Counted from the first letter of the stretch, positions 37,453-47,551 are shown. The stretch: 64,000 nt of DNA from Saprospiraceae bacterium (GCA_019638385.1 JAHBTW010000020.1:1-64000), one strand, 5' to 3'. The notes: a model not told the origin generated them from the sequence alone. Program-made: numbers and translations.

Positions 37453-39249
37453 ATGAAAAAACGTATTCTCTTCGCAGCAACGCTGCTGCCTTGCCTGTTT
37501 GCACTCTCTGCCTGGCTCCTGCCCGAAAACGAAGACTGGCGGAATAAGGTAGATGCCGAATTGCTCGAAACCGTCGCTGCCGGGCAAACGGTTGAGTTCC
37601 TCGTTGTACTTCAGGCACAAGCCGATGTATCGGCTGCCAAAAACTTGCGCGGCAAGGCTCAAAAAGGCGCTTTCGTGTTTCAGCAGCTCCGCACTACGGC
37701 TGCCGAAACACAGGCGCCGCTGCTCCGCATTTTACAAACCAATGCCGCACCGCACCGCAGTTTTTATGTAGTAAATGCCATCCTTGCAAAAGGCGATTTA
37801 TCGCTCCTGCGCCTGCTGGCCGAGCATCCGGCTACCGCCCGCATTGAAGGCAACCCCTGGGTGCGCATGAGCGGGCCGGTGGAAGAAATAATTGAACAGG
37901 AAGGTCTCAACTGGCGGAACGCGCTGGAATGGGGCATCCAAAAGATACGCGCCGATGAAGTCTGGAATCTCGGCTACACCGGACAAGGCGTAGTGGTAGG
38001 CGGTCAGGATACCGGCTACAAATGGGATCACGCGGCCATCCGCGATCAATACCGCGGCTGGAACGGCGCCACAGCCGATCACAACTATAACTGGCACGAC
38101 GCCATCAGCGAAATCAGTCCGCTGCACAACGACAGCATCATCAGCCCGACCAACAATCCCTGCGGGCTGAACGCTGCCGTTCCCTGCGACGACAACAACC
38201 ACGGTACCCACACCATGGGTACGATGGTGGGCGACGACGGAGAGGGCAACCAAATCGGCGTGGCGCCCGGCGCCCGTTGGATCGCCTGCCGCAACATGGA
38301 GCGCGGCTACGGCACCCCTGCCACTTACATTGAGTGCTTCGAGTGGTTTCTGGCGCCCACCGACCTCGACGGGCAAAATCCGCAGCCGGCTTCGGCGCCG
38401 CACGTCATCAACAACTCCTGGGGTTGCCCCGAATTGGAAGGCTGCAACGCCTCCAACTGGGCTACCATGGAAGCCGTAGTGAACAATCTCAAAGCCGCTG
38501 GCGTGGTGGTGGTGGTATCGGCAGGCAACAGCGGCAGCTCCTGTCATACGGTCAGAGATCCCGCCTCCATATTTGAGCACAGCTTTTCGATAGGCGCTAC
38601 CCGCAGCAATGACACTATTGCCAACTTCAGCAGCCGCGGCTCTGTGACGGTGGACGGCAGCGGACGGCTCAAGCCCGATGTGGCGGCGCCCGGCGTGGGC
38701 GTGCGCTCAGCCATTCGCAACGGCGGTTATGCCTCCTTCAGCGGCACGAGCATGGCCGGCCCGCATGTGGCCGGATTGGTGGCGCTGCTCATTTCTGCCA
38801 ACCCCGATCTGGCAGGCGAAGTAGAAGTGATAGAAACCATCATAGAACAAACCGCCATGCCCATGTTGTCGGCTCAGGATTGCGGCGGATTCTCCGGCAT
38901 GGAAGTGCCCAACGCCGTGTACGGACACGGCCGGGTGGATGCATTTGCCGCTGTGGAGCGGGCATTGGAATTCGTGAGCAGCACAACGCCGACCTTGCCC
39001 GAAAGCGCGGTGCAGGTTTTTCCCAATCCCTTCCGAAACGAGTTGCAAATACACATCGGCGCACTTGACGGGCCGGTGCGATTGGAGCTGTACGACAGTT
39101 CGGGCAAACCGGTATTGCAACGCCGCTGGGATGGCAACGGAGCGCCGCTCACCGAAACTTTATATCTGGAAAAACTGCCGACGGGGGTATATTGGTACAA
39201 AGTAGTGGCCGCAGCGGGAAGTAGCAGCGGGAAGTTGGTGAAGCGTTAA
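37453..39249 (+). CDS. Secreted S8 (subtilisin-like) protease with T9SS sorting domain
   Basis: This 598-aa protein has a signal peptide (RILFAATLLPCLFALSAWLLP) and an inhibitor I9-like propeptide (about 30-140). The subtilase domain has catalytic Asp in VVGGQDTGYKWDH (near 186), His in DNNHGTHTMGTM (near 253), and Ser in FSGTSMAGPHVAGLVALL (near 432). It ends with a type IX sorting domain (VQVFPNPFRNELQI). All triad residues are present, so it should be an active extracellular protease. The ATG at 37453 is preferred to the TTG two codons earlier. Confidence 0.94.
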   Translation: MKKRILFAATLLPCLFALSAWLLPENEDWRNKVDAELLETVAAGQTVEFLVVLQAQADVSAAKNLRGKAQKGAFVFQQLRTTAAETQAPLLRILQTNAAPHRSFYVVNAILAKGDLSLLRLLAEHPATARIEGNPWVRMSGPVEEIIEQEGLNWRNALEWGIQKIRADEVWNLGYTGQGVVVGGQDTGYKWDHAAIRDQYRGWNGATADHNYNWHDAISEISPLHNDSIISPTNNPCGLNAAVPCDDNNHGTHTMGTMVGDDGEGNQIGVAPGARWIACRNMERGYGTPATYIECFEWFLAPTDLDGQNPQPASAPHVINNSWGCPELEGCNASNWATMEAVVNNLKAAGVVVVVSAGNSGSSCHTVRDPASIFEHSFSIGATRSNDTIANFSSRGSVTVDGSGRLKPDVAAPGVGVRSAIRNGGYASFSGTSMAGPHVAGLVALLISANPDLAGEVEVIETIIEQTAMPMLSAQDCGGFSGMEVPNAVYGHGRVDAFAAVERALEFVSSTTPTLPESAVQVFPNPFRNELQIHIGALDGPVRLELYDSSGKPVLQRRWDGNGAPLTETLYLEKLPTGVYWYKVVAAAGSSSGKLVKR

Positions 39250-39257
39250 AAAACGAA

Positions 39258-40742
39258 ATGAAAAAACCGAGTGATCATATTTTCCAACTCATCCATGCGA
39301 TGAGTCCAGCGGAAAAGCGATACTTCCGGTTGCATTTCGCGTCTGAGGTCAATCAGTTGACCGAACTGTTTGACACCATCAATCGCATGTCGGTGTACGA
39401 TGAGGTTGCGCTCAAACTCAAGCTCGATCCCACCACGGCCAAAAACCTGAAAGTTTATAAAAGTCAATTGACCGATCTCCTGCTCAAGAGCCTTACCGCC
39501 TTCCACAGCAAGCGCAACGTACGGAGCAAGGTGAGAATGTGGCTGGAGGAAGCCGATATTTTGGCAGAAAAACAGCTCTTCGATCAGGCGCTCGACCGCC
39601 TGGCGAAGGCGAAAACGGCCTGCAAACTTTACGAAGAATACACCTATCTGCTGGAAATCAGCGCCCGCGAATTTCACCTCCAACACGTCTCCAATGACCG
39701 CATCGGCATCAGCAGTCATCCTTATTTTGAAGAAGCGGAAACCTTCATTCGCCACATCAAAACAGGCTTAGACTACCACAAGAACTCCTCCGAATGGATT
39801 GACCATTTGAGGCGGATTCACTACCGTCCGAGCGAAGATGCGGAATGCAAAAATGCGCGCGCTTTGTTGGATAAAGAACGCGAGGTATCCGAAGCGGAGT
39901 TGTCCTTTCGGGCAAAGCTGTCGCGCAATACCCTGCTAATGAGCGCCTACCGGATGGTCAACGACCTCCAATCGGAAGGCGCCTGCCGGGCAGCCAACGT
40001 GCAGTTGTTTCAGGAGTATCCGCAGTTTCAGGAAACCATGCCCTTCCATTATGTTGCCGTACTGCGCAATTTTATGAACTTCGGTTTGGTCGAAAAAAAC
40101 TTCGATGCGGCGCTGGCCTGCGTACATCAGGGCTTGGAAATCATAGCGCGCAATCCGCAATTTGCCTCCCAAACGGTGTATTTCCATTTCGGCGCATTGG
40201 AAATCCATTTTGAAACCGGCAACTGGTCTCTATTGCTCAGCGAATGGGAAAAACCCGTCATGGCGGGCATTGAAAAACAACAAATCGGTCGTGAACGCAT
40301 CGCCATGCTGTGCTATCTGTACTTCGCGCTGTCGTACCAGATATTAGAAAAACCGGCCAGAGTGCAACACTACCTGCGCAAAGCCGCCGAATGCCGGGAC
40401 GATGTAAAACGGTATTTTGCCGAATTGCTCAGCCTGCTCGACCTCGTCAATCACTACGAATCGGGCGACGATTTTTTAGTTAAAAAACAAATCAAAGCCC
40501 TCAAACGCAAACAATCCGATAACGCGGCGCCGTACAGCCCTTTGTTTTTGGAAATATTGCAAATTTTCGCCTGCTGCAAACCCGAAGAGCGCAGCGCCAT
40601 AGCCGCCGGACTGCTGGAGCGGCAATCGGAATGGGAAGCCTCCCACTTAGGCTATTTGCTCAAAAAAAACAGCCTGTACCGCTGGATACAAGCCGTGGCG
40701 CGCGGCCGTTCGTTTGCAGAGGAGATGAACGCGGGGAAGTAA
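39258..40742 (+). CDS. Helical repeat protein of unknown function
   Basis: This 494-aa soluble protein starts 8 bp after the protease stop. It is almost entirely helical, with TPR-like pairs (ILAEKQLFDQALDRLAKAKTACKLYEEYTYLLEISARE; NFDAALACVHQGLEII). The N-terminal 40 residues (MSPAEKRYFRLHFAS) resemble nothing I can name. It has no signal peptide, so it is probably cytoplasmic. Its close spacing suggests co-transcription with the protease, but a functional link is not evident. Confidence 0.7.
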   Translation: MKKPSDHIFQLIHAMSPAEKRYFRLHFASEVNQLTELFDTINRMSVYDEVALKLKLDPTTAKNLKVYKSQLTDLLLKSLTAFHSKRNVRSKVRMWLEEADILAEKQLFDQALDRLAKAKTACKLYEEYTYLLEISAREFHLQHVSNDRIGISSHPYFEEAETFIRHIKTGLDYHKNSSEWIDHLRRIHYRPSEDAECKNARALLDKEREVSEAELSFRAKLSRNTLLMSAYRMVNDLQSEGACRAANVQLFQEYPQFQETMPFHYVAVLRNFMNFGLVEKNFDAALACVHQGLEIIARNPQFASQTVYFHFGALEIHFETGNWSLLLSEWEKPVMAGIEKQQIGRERIAMLCYLYFALSYQILEKPARVQHYLRKAAECRDDVKRYFAELLSLLDLVNHYESGDDFLVKKQIKALKRKQSDNAAPYSPLFLEILQIFACCKPEERSAIAAGLLERQSEWEASHLGYLLKKNSLYRWIQAVARGRSFAEEMNAGK

Positions 40743-40760
40743 TCCCGATGATGGGTAGAT

Positions 40761-41438
40761 TTATCCGCCGCGCTTTTTTTGCCGGCGGTTTTCCTCCACA
40801 AAAAACTCCGCTGCCCGGTGCGCTTTCCAACGGCGCCACAACTCGCCGGCAACCAATGAGCCGCAACCGGCGCCGAACAGCACAATGCGCAGCAACTCCA
40901 CAGCAGGCGCATGCAGCGCATAAAAAGGGCGCACCACCAACACCTCGGCGCAGATCACCGCCGCCGACACCAGAAGCAACAAAATGCCCATCGCACGGAA
41001 CACCTGCAATGGGCGCAGATTGCCGGCGCGAATGCATTTTTTCAAAAAAGATACGGCGTCGCGGTATTCGGGGTCTATGCGAATCAACTCGCGGAGAATA
41101 TACTCGGCGTGGCCGAATTCGGACGTGTTGTACAAAGAAGCGGCCTTTCGGAATAATGCCTTTTGGAAGATATCTTCATTTTTGTACCACTGAATGTTGT
41201 GGCAGATGGCGGCTTCAATCACCTCGTCGGCCATCACCAAATGCTTCTGATAGGCGCCCACTTCAAAAAGCGCATTGACATAAATATAGAGCAACTCGAA
41301 ATACTCCTCGAAGTCCAATTGGCGAATATCCTCCTCCTTGCGCTCAAAAAAGTGGATGATGTCGCGATAAGAAGCTCCGTCAATGCTTTTGAAGTCGCGG
41401 TAGAGCTTCGAGTGATATGTGGGTTGCAAATATGCCAT
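40761..41438 (-). CDS. TPR-like protein with two C-terminal transmembrane helices
   Basis: This 225-aa protein has helical TPR-like repeats in the first 140 residues (FEEYFELLYIYVNALFEVGAYQKHL; FGHAEYILRELIRIDPEYRDAVSFLKKC). Two hydrophobic segments follow (AMGILLLLVSAAVICAEVLVV and ELLRIVLFGAGCGSLVAG) and a basic tail. It starts directly at the base after the stop of the cyclase-family gene, so the two are an operon. Function is unknown. Confidence 0.75.
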   Translation of the reverse strand: MAYLQPTYHSKLYRDFKSIDGASYRDIIHFFERKEEDIRQLDFEEYFELLYIYVNALFEVGAYQKHLVMADEVIEAAICHNIQWYKNEDIFQKALFRKAASLYNTSEFGHAEYILRELIRIDPEYRDAVSFLKKCIRAGNLRPLQVFRAMGILLLLVSAAVICAEVLVVRPFYALHAPAVELLRIVLFGAGCGSLVAGELWRRWKAHRAAEFFVEENRRQKKRGG

Positions 41439-42200
41439 TCAGGTCATCTTGTTCAGCGTGTATAGTACGGGTTTGCTCGGCGATGCATCCAGTTCCAGTG
41501 AAGTGATCTGAATGTTGAGCAAGTATAATCCGTCCGGGATGAAATTGTTTACAAAAATCAGTTCGGTGATGGTTGCCTCTGTTCTCGGCTCGTCCGGATA
41601 ATTCCAAAATGCCTTGTGCGCAGCCAGCGCTCCGCCGTCCTCTTCGCGGTCCACCGAGGGCAGGTCTATGAGCAGATGCCGGATGCCCAACCCGGTTATG
41701 CGCCGTACTGCATCGGGATGCAAATAGGGCGGATTGGTTCCGGAGTAGTGCCTGCGGCATTTGTCGTCGCTATTGGGCAGGGTGCGAATGACGAGCGCTT
41801 CTGCTTCGCCGGGTTCCAGCACGCCTTCCAATTGCTCCGGCAGAATGACCCGGTCGCCGTCGGCTTGCATCTGCGGATAAACGCTGTGCAATTTCGCCAC
41901 AAAATGGAAGTTTGTCAAGCACCGGTTGATGGTAAATTTTTCGGAAGCAATGTGGCCCACGCATTCGGTGTGGGTGCCGTTGCCGTGCGGGTTGAGCCGG
42001 ACGTTGAAAAAATTGACCGGTCCGCCCTCCTCTACTGCGCCCACAAAACTGCCGGCCCGCACCGGGGCCATCTCCAAATACGGGGCATAAAAGCAATTGA
42101 CGGTATCGGCGCCTTCCTGCAAAGGAATGGAAATATCGAGCGGCCGGTCCAAGTCTGCCGCATACCGCAAGCCGTTGTGTTCCAGTAAGATGTTCCGCAT
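41439..42200 (-). CDS. Cyclase-family metal-dependent hydrolase (kynurenine-formamidase-like)
   Basis: This 253-aa protein has the cyclase-family metal site H72-G-N-G-T-H77-T-E-C-V-G-H83. The domain organisation starts with DISIPLQEGADTVNCFYAP, as in the family. Members hydrolyse N-formylkynurenine or related amides, or act in polyketide cyclisation. The substrate cannot be told here; no tryptophan catabolic genes are nearby. It is upstream of and contiguous with the TPR-like gene. Confidence 0.85.
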   Translation of the reverse strand: MRNILLEHNGLRYAADLDRPLDISIPLQEGADTVNCFYAPYLEMAPVRAGSFVGAVEEGGPVNFFNVRLNPHGNGTHTECVGHIASEKFTINRCLTNFHFVAKLHSVYPQMQADGDRVILPEQLEGVLEPGEAEALVIRTLPNSDDKCRRHYSGTNPPYLHPDAVRRITGLGIRHLLIDLPSVDREEDGGALAAHKAFWNYPDEPRTEATITELIFVNNFIPDGLYLLNIQITSLELDASPSKPVLYTLNKMT

Positions 42201-42267
42201 AGAGTGTATATTGAAATAATTTTCTATCGGGCAACTTTAACCTTTTCTCCTTTAGCCTTCATGAGCC

Positions 42268-43152
42268 TCAATCATTCCTCGTATCCATTCCCCAGTTCAT
42301 TTTTTCGCGCATGGTTTCTAAAAAACCGGCATTCTGGATGCGAATGAGCCGGATTTCGAAGTCGTTTTTGCGAACAGCCAGTTGGTGCGCGGAAGTAATG
42401 GACTCGAAACGGGAATCGAGGGTACACAAAAAGTTTTCGGCACGGCCCTCCACTTCAAAGGAGATGACCGCATCGTCGGAAATAACGATGGGGCGCACAT
42501 TGAGGTTGTGCGGGGCCACCGGCGTGATGACAAACGAATGAGAATCGGGGAAGATAATCGGCCCGCCGCAACTGAGCGAATACCCGGTAGAGCCGGTGGG
42601 TGTGGACACGATGACTCCGTCGGCCCAGTAAGAATTGAGGTAGGCGCCGTTGACGTAGGTGTGAATGGTAATCATAGAGGAAGTATCGCGCTTGAGCAGG
42701 GTAAAATCGTTGAGCGCAAAACGCGCATCGCCGAAGATGGGAATGTTGGATTCCAAATAGAGCAGGCTCCGGGTTTCGGTTTCGTACATGCCCCGGCGCA
42801 GCAATCGGACGGCTTCGGCAATGCGCGTTTTTTCAATACCTGCCAAAAAGCCGAGCCGGCCCAGGTTGATGCCGAGGATGGGAATGCCGCTGTTGCGAAT
42901 GTGCAGCAAAGCCGAAAGAATGGTGCCGTCGCCACCGAGCGTGATGAAGTAGTCTAATTGTTTTACACTAAAATCGCGGTAGTCTTCGAAGATGCCCACT
43001 TCGCGGCGAAAGGCGATTTTGCCGCGCAGTTGCTCCAAATAAGGCCGGAACACGAATGCGTTGATACCCTCCTCGTGCAGCGCGTCAAACAGTGTTTGGA
43101 TAAATGGAATATCCTTTTCTTTGGCGACCTTGCTGTAAATGACGACCTGCAT
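42268..43152 (-). CDS. nadK: NAD kinase
   Basis: This 294-aa protein has the signature GGDGT at residues 73-77 (FITLGGDGTILSAL) and the second conserved block STPTGSTGYSLSCGGP. It phosphorylates NAD to NADP with ATP in the cytoplasm. The length is normal and the catalytic Asp (D75) is present. Its start overlaps the end of the outer-membrane protein gene by one base (43152), so these two are co-transcribed, an arrangement often seen in Bacteroidota near bam-like genes. Confidence 0.95.
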   Translation of the reverse strand: MQVVIYSKVAKEKDIPFIQTLFDALHEEGINAFVFRPYLEQLRGKIAFRREVGIFEDYRDFSVKQLDYFITLGGDGTILSALLHIRNSGIPILGINLGRLGFLAGIEKTRIAEAVRLLRRGMYETETRSLLYLESNIPIFGDARFALNDFTLLKRDTSSMITIHTYVNGAYLNSYWADGVIVSTPTGSTGYSLSCGGPIIFPDSHSFVITPVAPHNLNVRPIVISDDAVISFEVEGRAENFLCTLDSRFESITSAHQLAVRKNDFEIRLIRIQNAGFLETMREKMNWGMDTRND

Positions 43153-44558
43153 CAGATATTCATGTTGAGGTGTAAAAATAGCCCTTTTTCCAATAAGTGA
43201 TTGGTGCTGTATTCAATGAGGATGACCTTGTCGAAGAAAAAGACGAGGTGCAGCCCGATGCCGCCGCCCCAAAGCGGACGGTTGTTCATGGGGTTTCCGA
43301 TGCTCGTGGGGAAAGGGTCGTTGGCAATGCCCCACCCCATATTGAGCGCCAAAAACGCTCTGAACGGCACCGCGCGGTAGGCCGGCAAGGGCACCCACTT
43401 GCCGAAACGGAATTCTGTGTCTAACACTTTGAAACGAAAAATAGAGCGTACCATCGCCATGTCTAAACCGTCGGCGATATAGTACTCGTACCCCGGCAAA
43501 TAGGCGCCGCTGAAACCGATGGCGCGATTGTCGTTGTAGGGCTGTTGTGCGCGGATGATAGAGAACTTGGCTTCGGAGATCACCCCCAGGCTCCACTTCC
43601 GCGAAAAGGGCCAATATTCTTCATAACGGGTATTGAGCGTGAGGGCATTGCGGTCGGAGAAAATGCCGAGGCCGTCTTTGGTGAGGCGTGCGCGAAAAAA
43701 GTAGCCGTCGAGCGGATAAGCGCGCACGTCGCGAAAGTCTTGGGTGAATTCATACGACAAAGAGAAAAAGCGCTGCAACGAGCGGCCGCCGAGGAAAAAA
43801 TTGGGGTTGAGGGAGTCGGCTACAAAAGGGTCGAGCCGGTTGCGCGAAAACCCGGCTTCTGCGTAGTGAAAAGTGCGGGCGCCCGGCCGGTAAACGAGGC
43901 CGAGTTCGGTTCGGAATCGGGTAAAAGTGAAGTTGTCTTCATCGCGGTAAAAGACCTGCTTGTTGTCCAGCGTAGCGTAGTTGACCTCCCGGTTTTGAGC
44001 ATATTCGGCATACAGAGAGACGCCGACCGTTTTTTTTCGGTTGATGAACGGCAGGGAATACCGCAGATTGTATTTGCGGGTGTATCCGAATTGCACTTTC
44101 ATTTTGAGCGGATCGTTATTGCCGCTGAAGTTGAGGTGGCTGAAATCGAGGCCGTAGTTGACCCGTTGCAGGGAGCGGTTTTGTTCCACCCACCACACGT
44201 TGAAGTTGCGGTCGGCCAGGTCAAAAACAGGAACCGGATAAATGTACCAGGCTTCATCTACTTCCACACGGAGATGCACCCGGCCGGTTTTGCCCTCCCA
44301 ATCTTTGTAGTATATATTCACTTTCGTGAAGAGGCCGGTATTCATGAGCAGCAAGCGGCTGTCTTCGATGCGCAGGGGCAATAGGTCAACCGACAGCGTA
44401 TCGCCGGTGCGCACTTGTAGTTCACGCAATATGATGGCCTCTTTGGTGCGTTTGGCGCCTTGTATGGTGATGGCGCCGATCCAACACAACGTGTCGGGCT
44501 GTCCTGTCACCTGACTGCAACAAAAGCAAAACAATATCGCCAAAATTAGCCTCCCCAT
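43152..44558 (-). CDS. BamA/TamA-like outer-membrane protein with one POTRA domain
   Basis: This 468-aa protein has a signal peptide (LILAILFCFCCSQVTGQP). One POTRA-like domain (ITIQGAKRTKEAIILRELQVRTGDTL to VHLRVEVDE, about 30-105) is followed by a 16-strand-like barrel with GLVYRPGARTFHY and a final aromatic-rich strand. A full BamA has five POTRA domains and is about 800 aa, so this is a short homologue rather than BamA itself. A role in outer-membrane protein or lipid transport is inferred from the fold only. Confidence 0.8.
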   Translation of the reverse strand: MGRLILAILFCFCCSQVTGQPDTLCWIGAITIQGAKRTKEAIILRELQVRTGDTLSVDLLPLRIEDSRLLLMNTGLFTKVNIYYKDWEGKTGRVHLRVEVDEAWYIYPVPVFDLADRNFNVWWVEQNRSLQRVNYGLDFSHLNFSGNNDPLKMKVQFGYTRKYNLRYSLPFINRKKTVGVSLYAEYAQNREVNYATLDNKQVFYRDEDNFTFTRFRTELGLVYRPGARTFHYAEAGFSRNRLDPFVADSLNPNFFLGGRSLQRFFSLSYEFTQDFRDVRAYPLDGYFFRARLTKDGLGIFSDRNALTLNTRYEEYWPFSRKWSLGVISEAKFSIIRAQQPYNDNRAIGFSGAYLPGYEYYIADGLDMAMVRSIFRFKVLDTEFRFGKWVPLPAYRAVPFRAFLALNMGWGIANDPFPTSIGNPMNNRPLWGGGIGLHLVFFFDKVILIEYSTNHLLEKGLFLHLNMNI

Positions 44559-44721
44559 AGTGCGAAATAAACGAATGTAATTGAAACCGGCTTTTGTGAT
44601 CTTCCAAACAACACGCCGCGGAAAATTTTTGAAAAATTCAGGCAGACAAAGGTAAGACTATATAACGAAGCAAGCGGAGTTCTCGCTTCCACCAGAGCAG
44701 GCGCAAGTCCCGGCAGCACAA

Positions 44722-44762
44722 AAACGACAAGAGCCGCCCCGGTTGCCCGAAGCGGCCCTTGT
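44722..44762 (-). terminator. Terminator of the M43 protease gene
   Basis: On the minus strand ACAAGGGCCGC (44762-44752) pairs with GCGGCTCTTGT (44737-44727) with one mismatch. It is followed by CGTTTTTGTG. It lies 60 bp after the stop codon at 44822. Confidence 0.65.
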
Positions 44763-44821
44763 ATTATAAAGTATGTGTCTTTTACTTTTTACTTTATCCT
44801 TTTTACTTTATCCTTCCCCTT

Positions 44822-46780
44822 CTACCTCACAATCACCAACTTCTGCACGCCCACGACTTCACCGTTTTCAACGCGGACGAAGAACGTACCGGCGGGCAAG
44901 CGGCTCACGTCGAGCGTGATGCGGCTATCGCCCTTCTGCAGATCGAAGCTGCGCAGGATATGCGTTTTGCCGGTGATGTCGCCCACCGTCACCCGCACTG
45001 CACGGTCTGCCTGCAGGTCAACGTCGAGCGAAAGTTGGTCGGTGGCCGGGTTGGGGAACATGGTGAAGCCCGATTGGAGTACCTCTATCGGGATTTCAAA
45101 CTCCGTCACCTCGCCGTCGGTGCTGCCGTCGGTACGGAAGGCGGAGCTGCTCAGGCTGATGCGCAGGGTATAACACTGCGTATTGCTGAAAGCGCCGTTG
45201 TAACCATATACATGCACATACCAGTTGGAGGCCACCGTCGTAGTGTTCCAAATCATCACTTCCGACGTTGTACCGCCATTTTGGGAAATTCTACGGCGCG
45301 ATCCGTTTTGATACAACTCCATGTCGTAGTCTGCCGGCAGGTTGGTCAAATCCACGCGGATGTTTCTCGTTGTAGAAGTATTGGCAAAGCGATACCAATC
45401 CCTATCCGAAGAAGTGGCAATCTGGGCAGAGAGGTTCTGATTTACCGGCGTGAGCGGCAGGCTGCTGCTGCGGCTGTTGTTCGGCTCGTAAGCATCGGAG
45501 CAGCCTCCCCCGGGCGTGGTGAACGTGGCGGAACCGGAGTAGTTGCCGCTGGTACTGCCGCATACTGCCTGTACCTGGAATTCATAATTGGTGCCTGCGG
45601 TCAGGCCCGTAAAGTTTACGGAAGTACCCGAAACGGTACCGCTAGCCCAGGTGGTCGTGCCCACCTGACGCGCGCGCACATTGTATGCCGTGGCGCCGCT
45701 CACAGCGCCCCAGTTGAGGGTGGCAGCGGTAGAAGTGACGTTGGTGGCATTAAGCCCGGAGGGCGTGCCGCAGGTGGTTCCGCCGCCGCCCGGAGCACTG
45801 CAACCGAGCGAACTCGTAAGGCTGGCGCGGGCGCCACCGGAAGCCAGTACGGCATTCATCCGTGTGCTCTGCCCGGCAGTAAACATATACATACAGGCAT
45901 CATAGGTATAATCCATGTAGTTCATGGTCATTTCTATCGGCGAACCCGAGCAGGTGCTGTAGTGCGGGTAGGTAGGGCAGCCGCCGTTGGAGGTATTGTG
46001 TACCGGCGTATCGGCTACAAAATCGTTGCCGCAGGTAGCATCGCCCCAGATGTGGCGCAGGTTCAGCCAGTGGCCTACTTCATGGGTGAGGGTGCGGCCG
46101 CGGGCGTAGTTGCCGCCGCCGGGGTATGGATTGGCTACTGATCCCATGGAAGAAAACAATACCACTACTCCGTCCGTACTGGCAGTGCCGCCGGGAAACT
46201 GTGCGTAGCCCAACAAACCTGCATCGCCGCCGCCGAAACGCACACTCCACACGTTGAGATATTGGTTCCGATCCCATATCGTGGAAGGTTTCAGACTGCT
46301 GTTGATCTGATTGACCGTCCAGGAAGTTTGCCCGCCGTTAACGCGGTTGATACCGTTGGTGGCGGTACCGGAGGGGGTGCGCTGCGCGAGGCAAAACTGA
46401 ATTTCCGTATCGGCGTGTACGCCCTGAAAAATAGAGGGCACCAACCCTGCATCGGAGTTGAGTTTGCGGAAGTCCTGGTTCATCTGATCCAACTGAGCCA
46501 GCACGATTGCATCGGATACGTTTTCGCCCGTACCGACAGCCTGCCCGTTGTGTACAATGTGAAACACGACCGGGATGGTAATCACCGCTCTAAACTGCAC
46601 ATTGTCACCGCTTTGATATCGTTCGGTGTGCCGCTCAATGGCTTCCATGCGGTCGCGCATAGAGGGGTCTTGCTGGAGTTGTTGTTCCAACGCTTCCATG
46701 GTACCGCAATTGCGATGGTCGTGCTGGCCGAAGGCCACAGAAATCAGGAAAGAAAGCAGTAGAGTTGCTAGTAGTCGCAT
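44822..46780 (-). CDS. Secreted M43 metalloprotease with FN3, PPC and T9SS sorting domains
   Basis: This 652-aa protein has a signal peptide (LLATLLLSFLISVAFGQ) and zinc site HEVGHWLNLRH at residues 233-243. NYMDYTYDACMYMF is the Met-turn region. A fibronectin type III domain (PSGLNATNVTSTAATLNWG, about 345-425), a PPC-type beta domain (DAYEPNNSRSSSLPL, about 432-540), and a sorting domain (FTMFPNPATDQLSLDV) follow. It is paralogous to the protease at 20940-22295 but has extra domains. It is transcribed alone, with its own promoter and terminator. Confidence 0.93.
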   Translation of the reverse strand: MRLLATLLLSFLISVAFGQHDHRNCGTMEALEQQLQQDPSMRDRMEAIERHTERYQSGDNVQFRAVITIPVVFHIVHNGQAVGTGENVSDAIVLAQLDQMNQDFRKLNSDAGLVPSIFQGVHADTEIQFCLAQRTPSGTATNGINRVNGGQTSWTVNQINSSLKPSTIWDRNQYLNVWSVRFGGGDAGLLGYAQFPGGTASTDGVVVLFSSMGSVANPYPGGGNYARGRTLTHEVGHWLNLRHIWGDATCGNDFVADTPVHNTSNGGCPTYPHYSTCSGSPIEMTMNYMDYTYDACMYMFTAGQSTRMNAVLASGGARASLTSSLGCSAPGGGGTTCGTPSGLNATNVTSTAATLNWGAVSGATAYNVRARQVGTTTWASGTVSGTSVNFTGLTAGTNYEFQVQAVCGSTSGNYSGSATFTTPGGGCSDAYEPNNSRSSSLPLTPVNQNLSAQIATSSDRDWYRFANTSTTRNIRVDLTNLPADYDMELYQNGSRRRISQNGGTTSEVMIWNTTTVASNWYVHVYGYNGAFSNTQCYTLRISLSSSAFRTDGSTDGEVTEFEIPIEVLQSGFTMFPNPATDQLSLDVDLQADRAVRVTVGDITGKTHILRSFDLQKGDSRITLDVSRLPAGTFFVRVENGEVVGVQKLVIVR

Positions 46781-46823
46781 GTGAAATAATTTGAAAAAGT
46801 GAATGAATAATTTTTATGCCGTG

Positions 46824-46852
46824 CAAAAATATAATATTGGGGGAAACGACAA
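46824..46852 (-). promoter_or_regulatory. Promoter of the second M43 protease
   Basis: On the minus strand TTG (46852-46850), 18 bp, TATTTTTG (46831-46824). The start near 46817 leaves a leader of about 37 nt before the ATG at 46780. Confidence 0.5.
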
Positions 46853-47036
46853 CTATCGCCCCTACTACTTTTAATAAAAAAAAACGAACACAGCTTTTTT
46901 TTTGGGGATATCAGGAAGCGCAGAATGTTTTTATTTGCCTTTTTTTAAGATATCGTGCGGCGCCTTCGCGCATTCGTATGCAAAATAGATACTTTTGCGC
47001 CGGCAAAAACCTTCGCACAACAAAGCGCATTTCGAC

Positions 47037-47549
47037 ATGGATAGCAAAGCAGGCAACCTTGCCCTGATGAACCGGATCAAGAGTTTACTCGGTGAGATAG
47101 ATACCGGTGATTACAGCAAGCCGCTGTCGGTGTTGGAAGGCGCGAGTATCGGGCAGCACGTTCGCCACATCATTGATTTCTATCAATGTTTGTTGCGGGA
47201 TATTCCGAATGGAGTGGTGGATTACGGCTTGCGGGATCGCAATCCGCTGATGGAAACAGAGCCGCAGGCTGCCGAATTTCAATTGGAGCAATTGGCCGCC
47301 GGGCTTATCTGGTTGGATGAGAGCAGCCCGCTGCAGGTCCGAGGCGATTTTTCACCCACTGATTTGCCGAAAGACAAACCGCTGCTGCGCTCTTCTTTGG
47401 GCCGCGAACTGATGTATGCCCACGACCATGCCGTTCATCATCTGGCGCTCATTCGCATAGGCATGAAAGAAGCGGCGCCCTGGGTTAGAATGGATCCGGC
47501 TATGGGGTATGCTCCCGCCACAATCGCCCACAAGAAGGCGGGGGCTTAG
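47037..47549 (+). CDS. DinB-family protein
   Basis: This 170-aa four-helix protein has the DinB metal triad: H41/H44 in SIGQHVRHIIDFYQ, and AHDHAVHHLALIRIG near the C-terminus. DinB/YfiT proteins are metal-dependent thiol-transferase or hydrolase-like enzymes of varied use. The ATG at 47037 is chosen because it precedes the first helix; TACTTTTG (46990-46997) is a plausible -7 box 40 bp upstream. Confidence 0.85.
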   Translation: MDSKAGNLALMNRIKSLLGEIDTGDYSKPLSVLEGASIGQHVRHIIDFYQCLLRDIPNGVVDYGLRDRNPLMETEPQAAEFQLEQLAAGLIWLDESSPLQVRGDFSPTDLPKDKPLLRSSLGRELMYAHDHAVHHLALIRIGMKEAAPWVRMDPAMGYAPATIAHKKAGA

Positions 47550-47551
47550 CC

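Noticed and set aside
44759..46141. 460-codon plus-strand frame antisense to the second M43 protease
   Set aside because: The minus-strand protease has a signal peptide, zinc motif, FN3, PPC and sorting domains; the plus frame has none and is low in recognisable structure.
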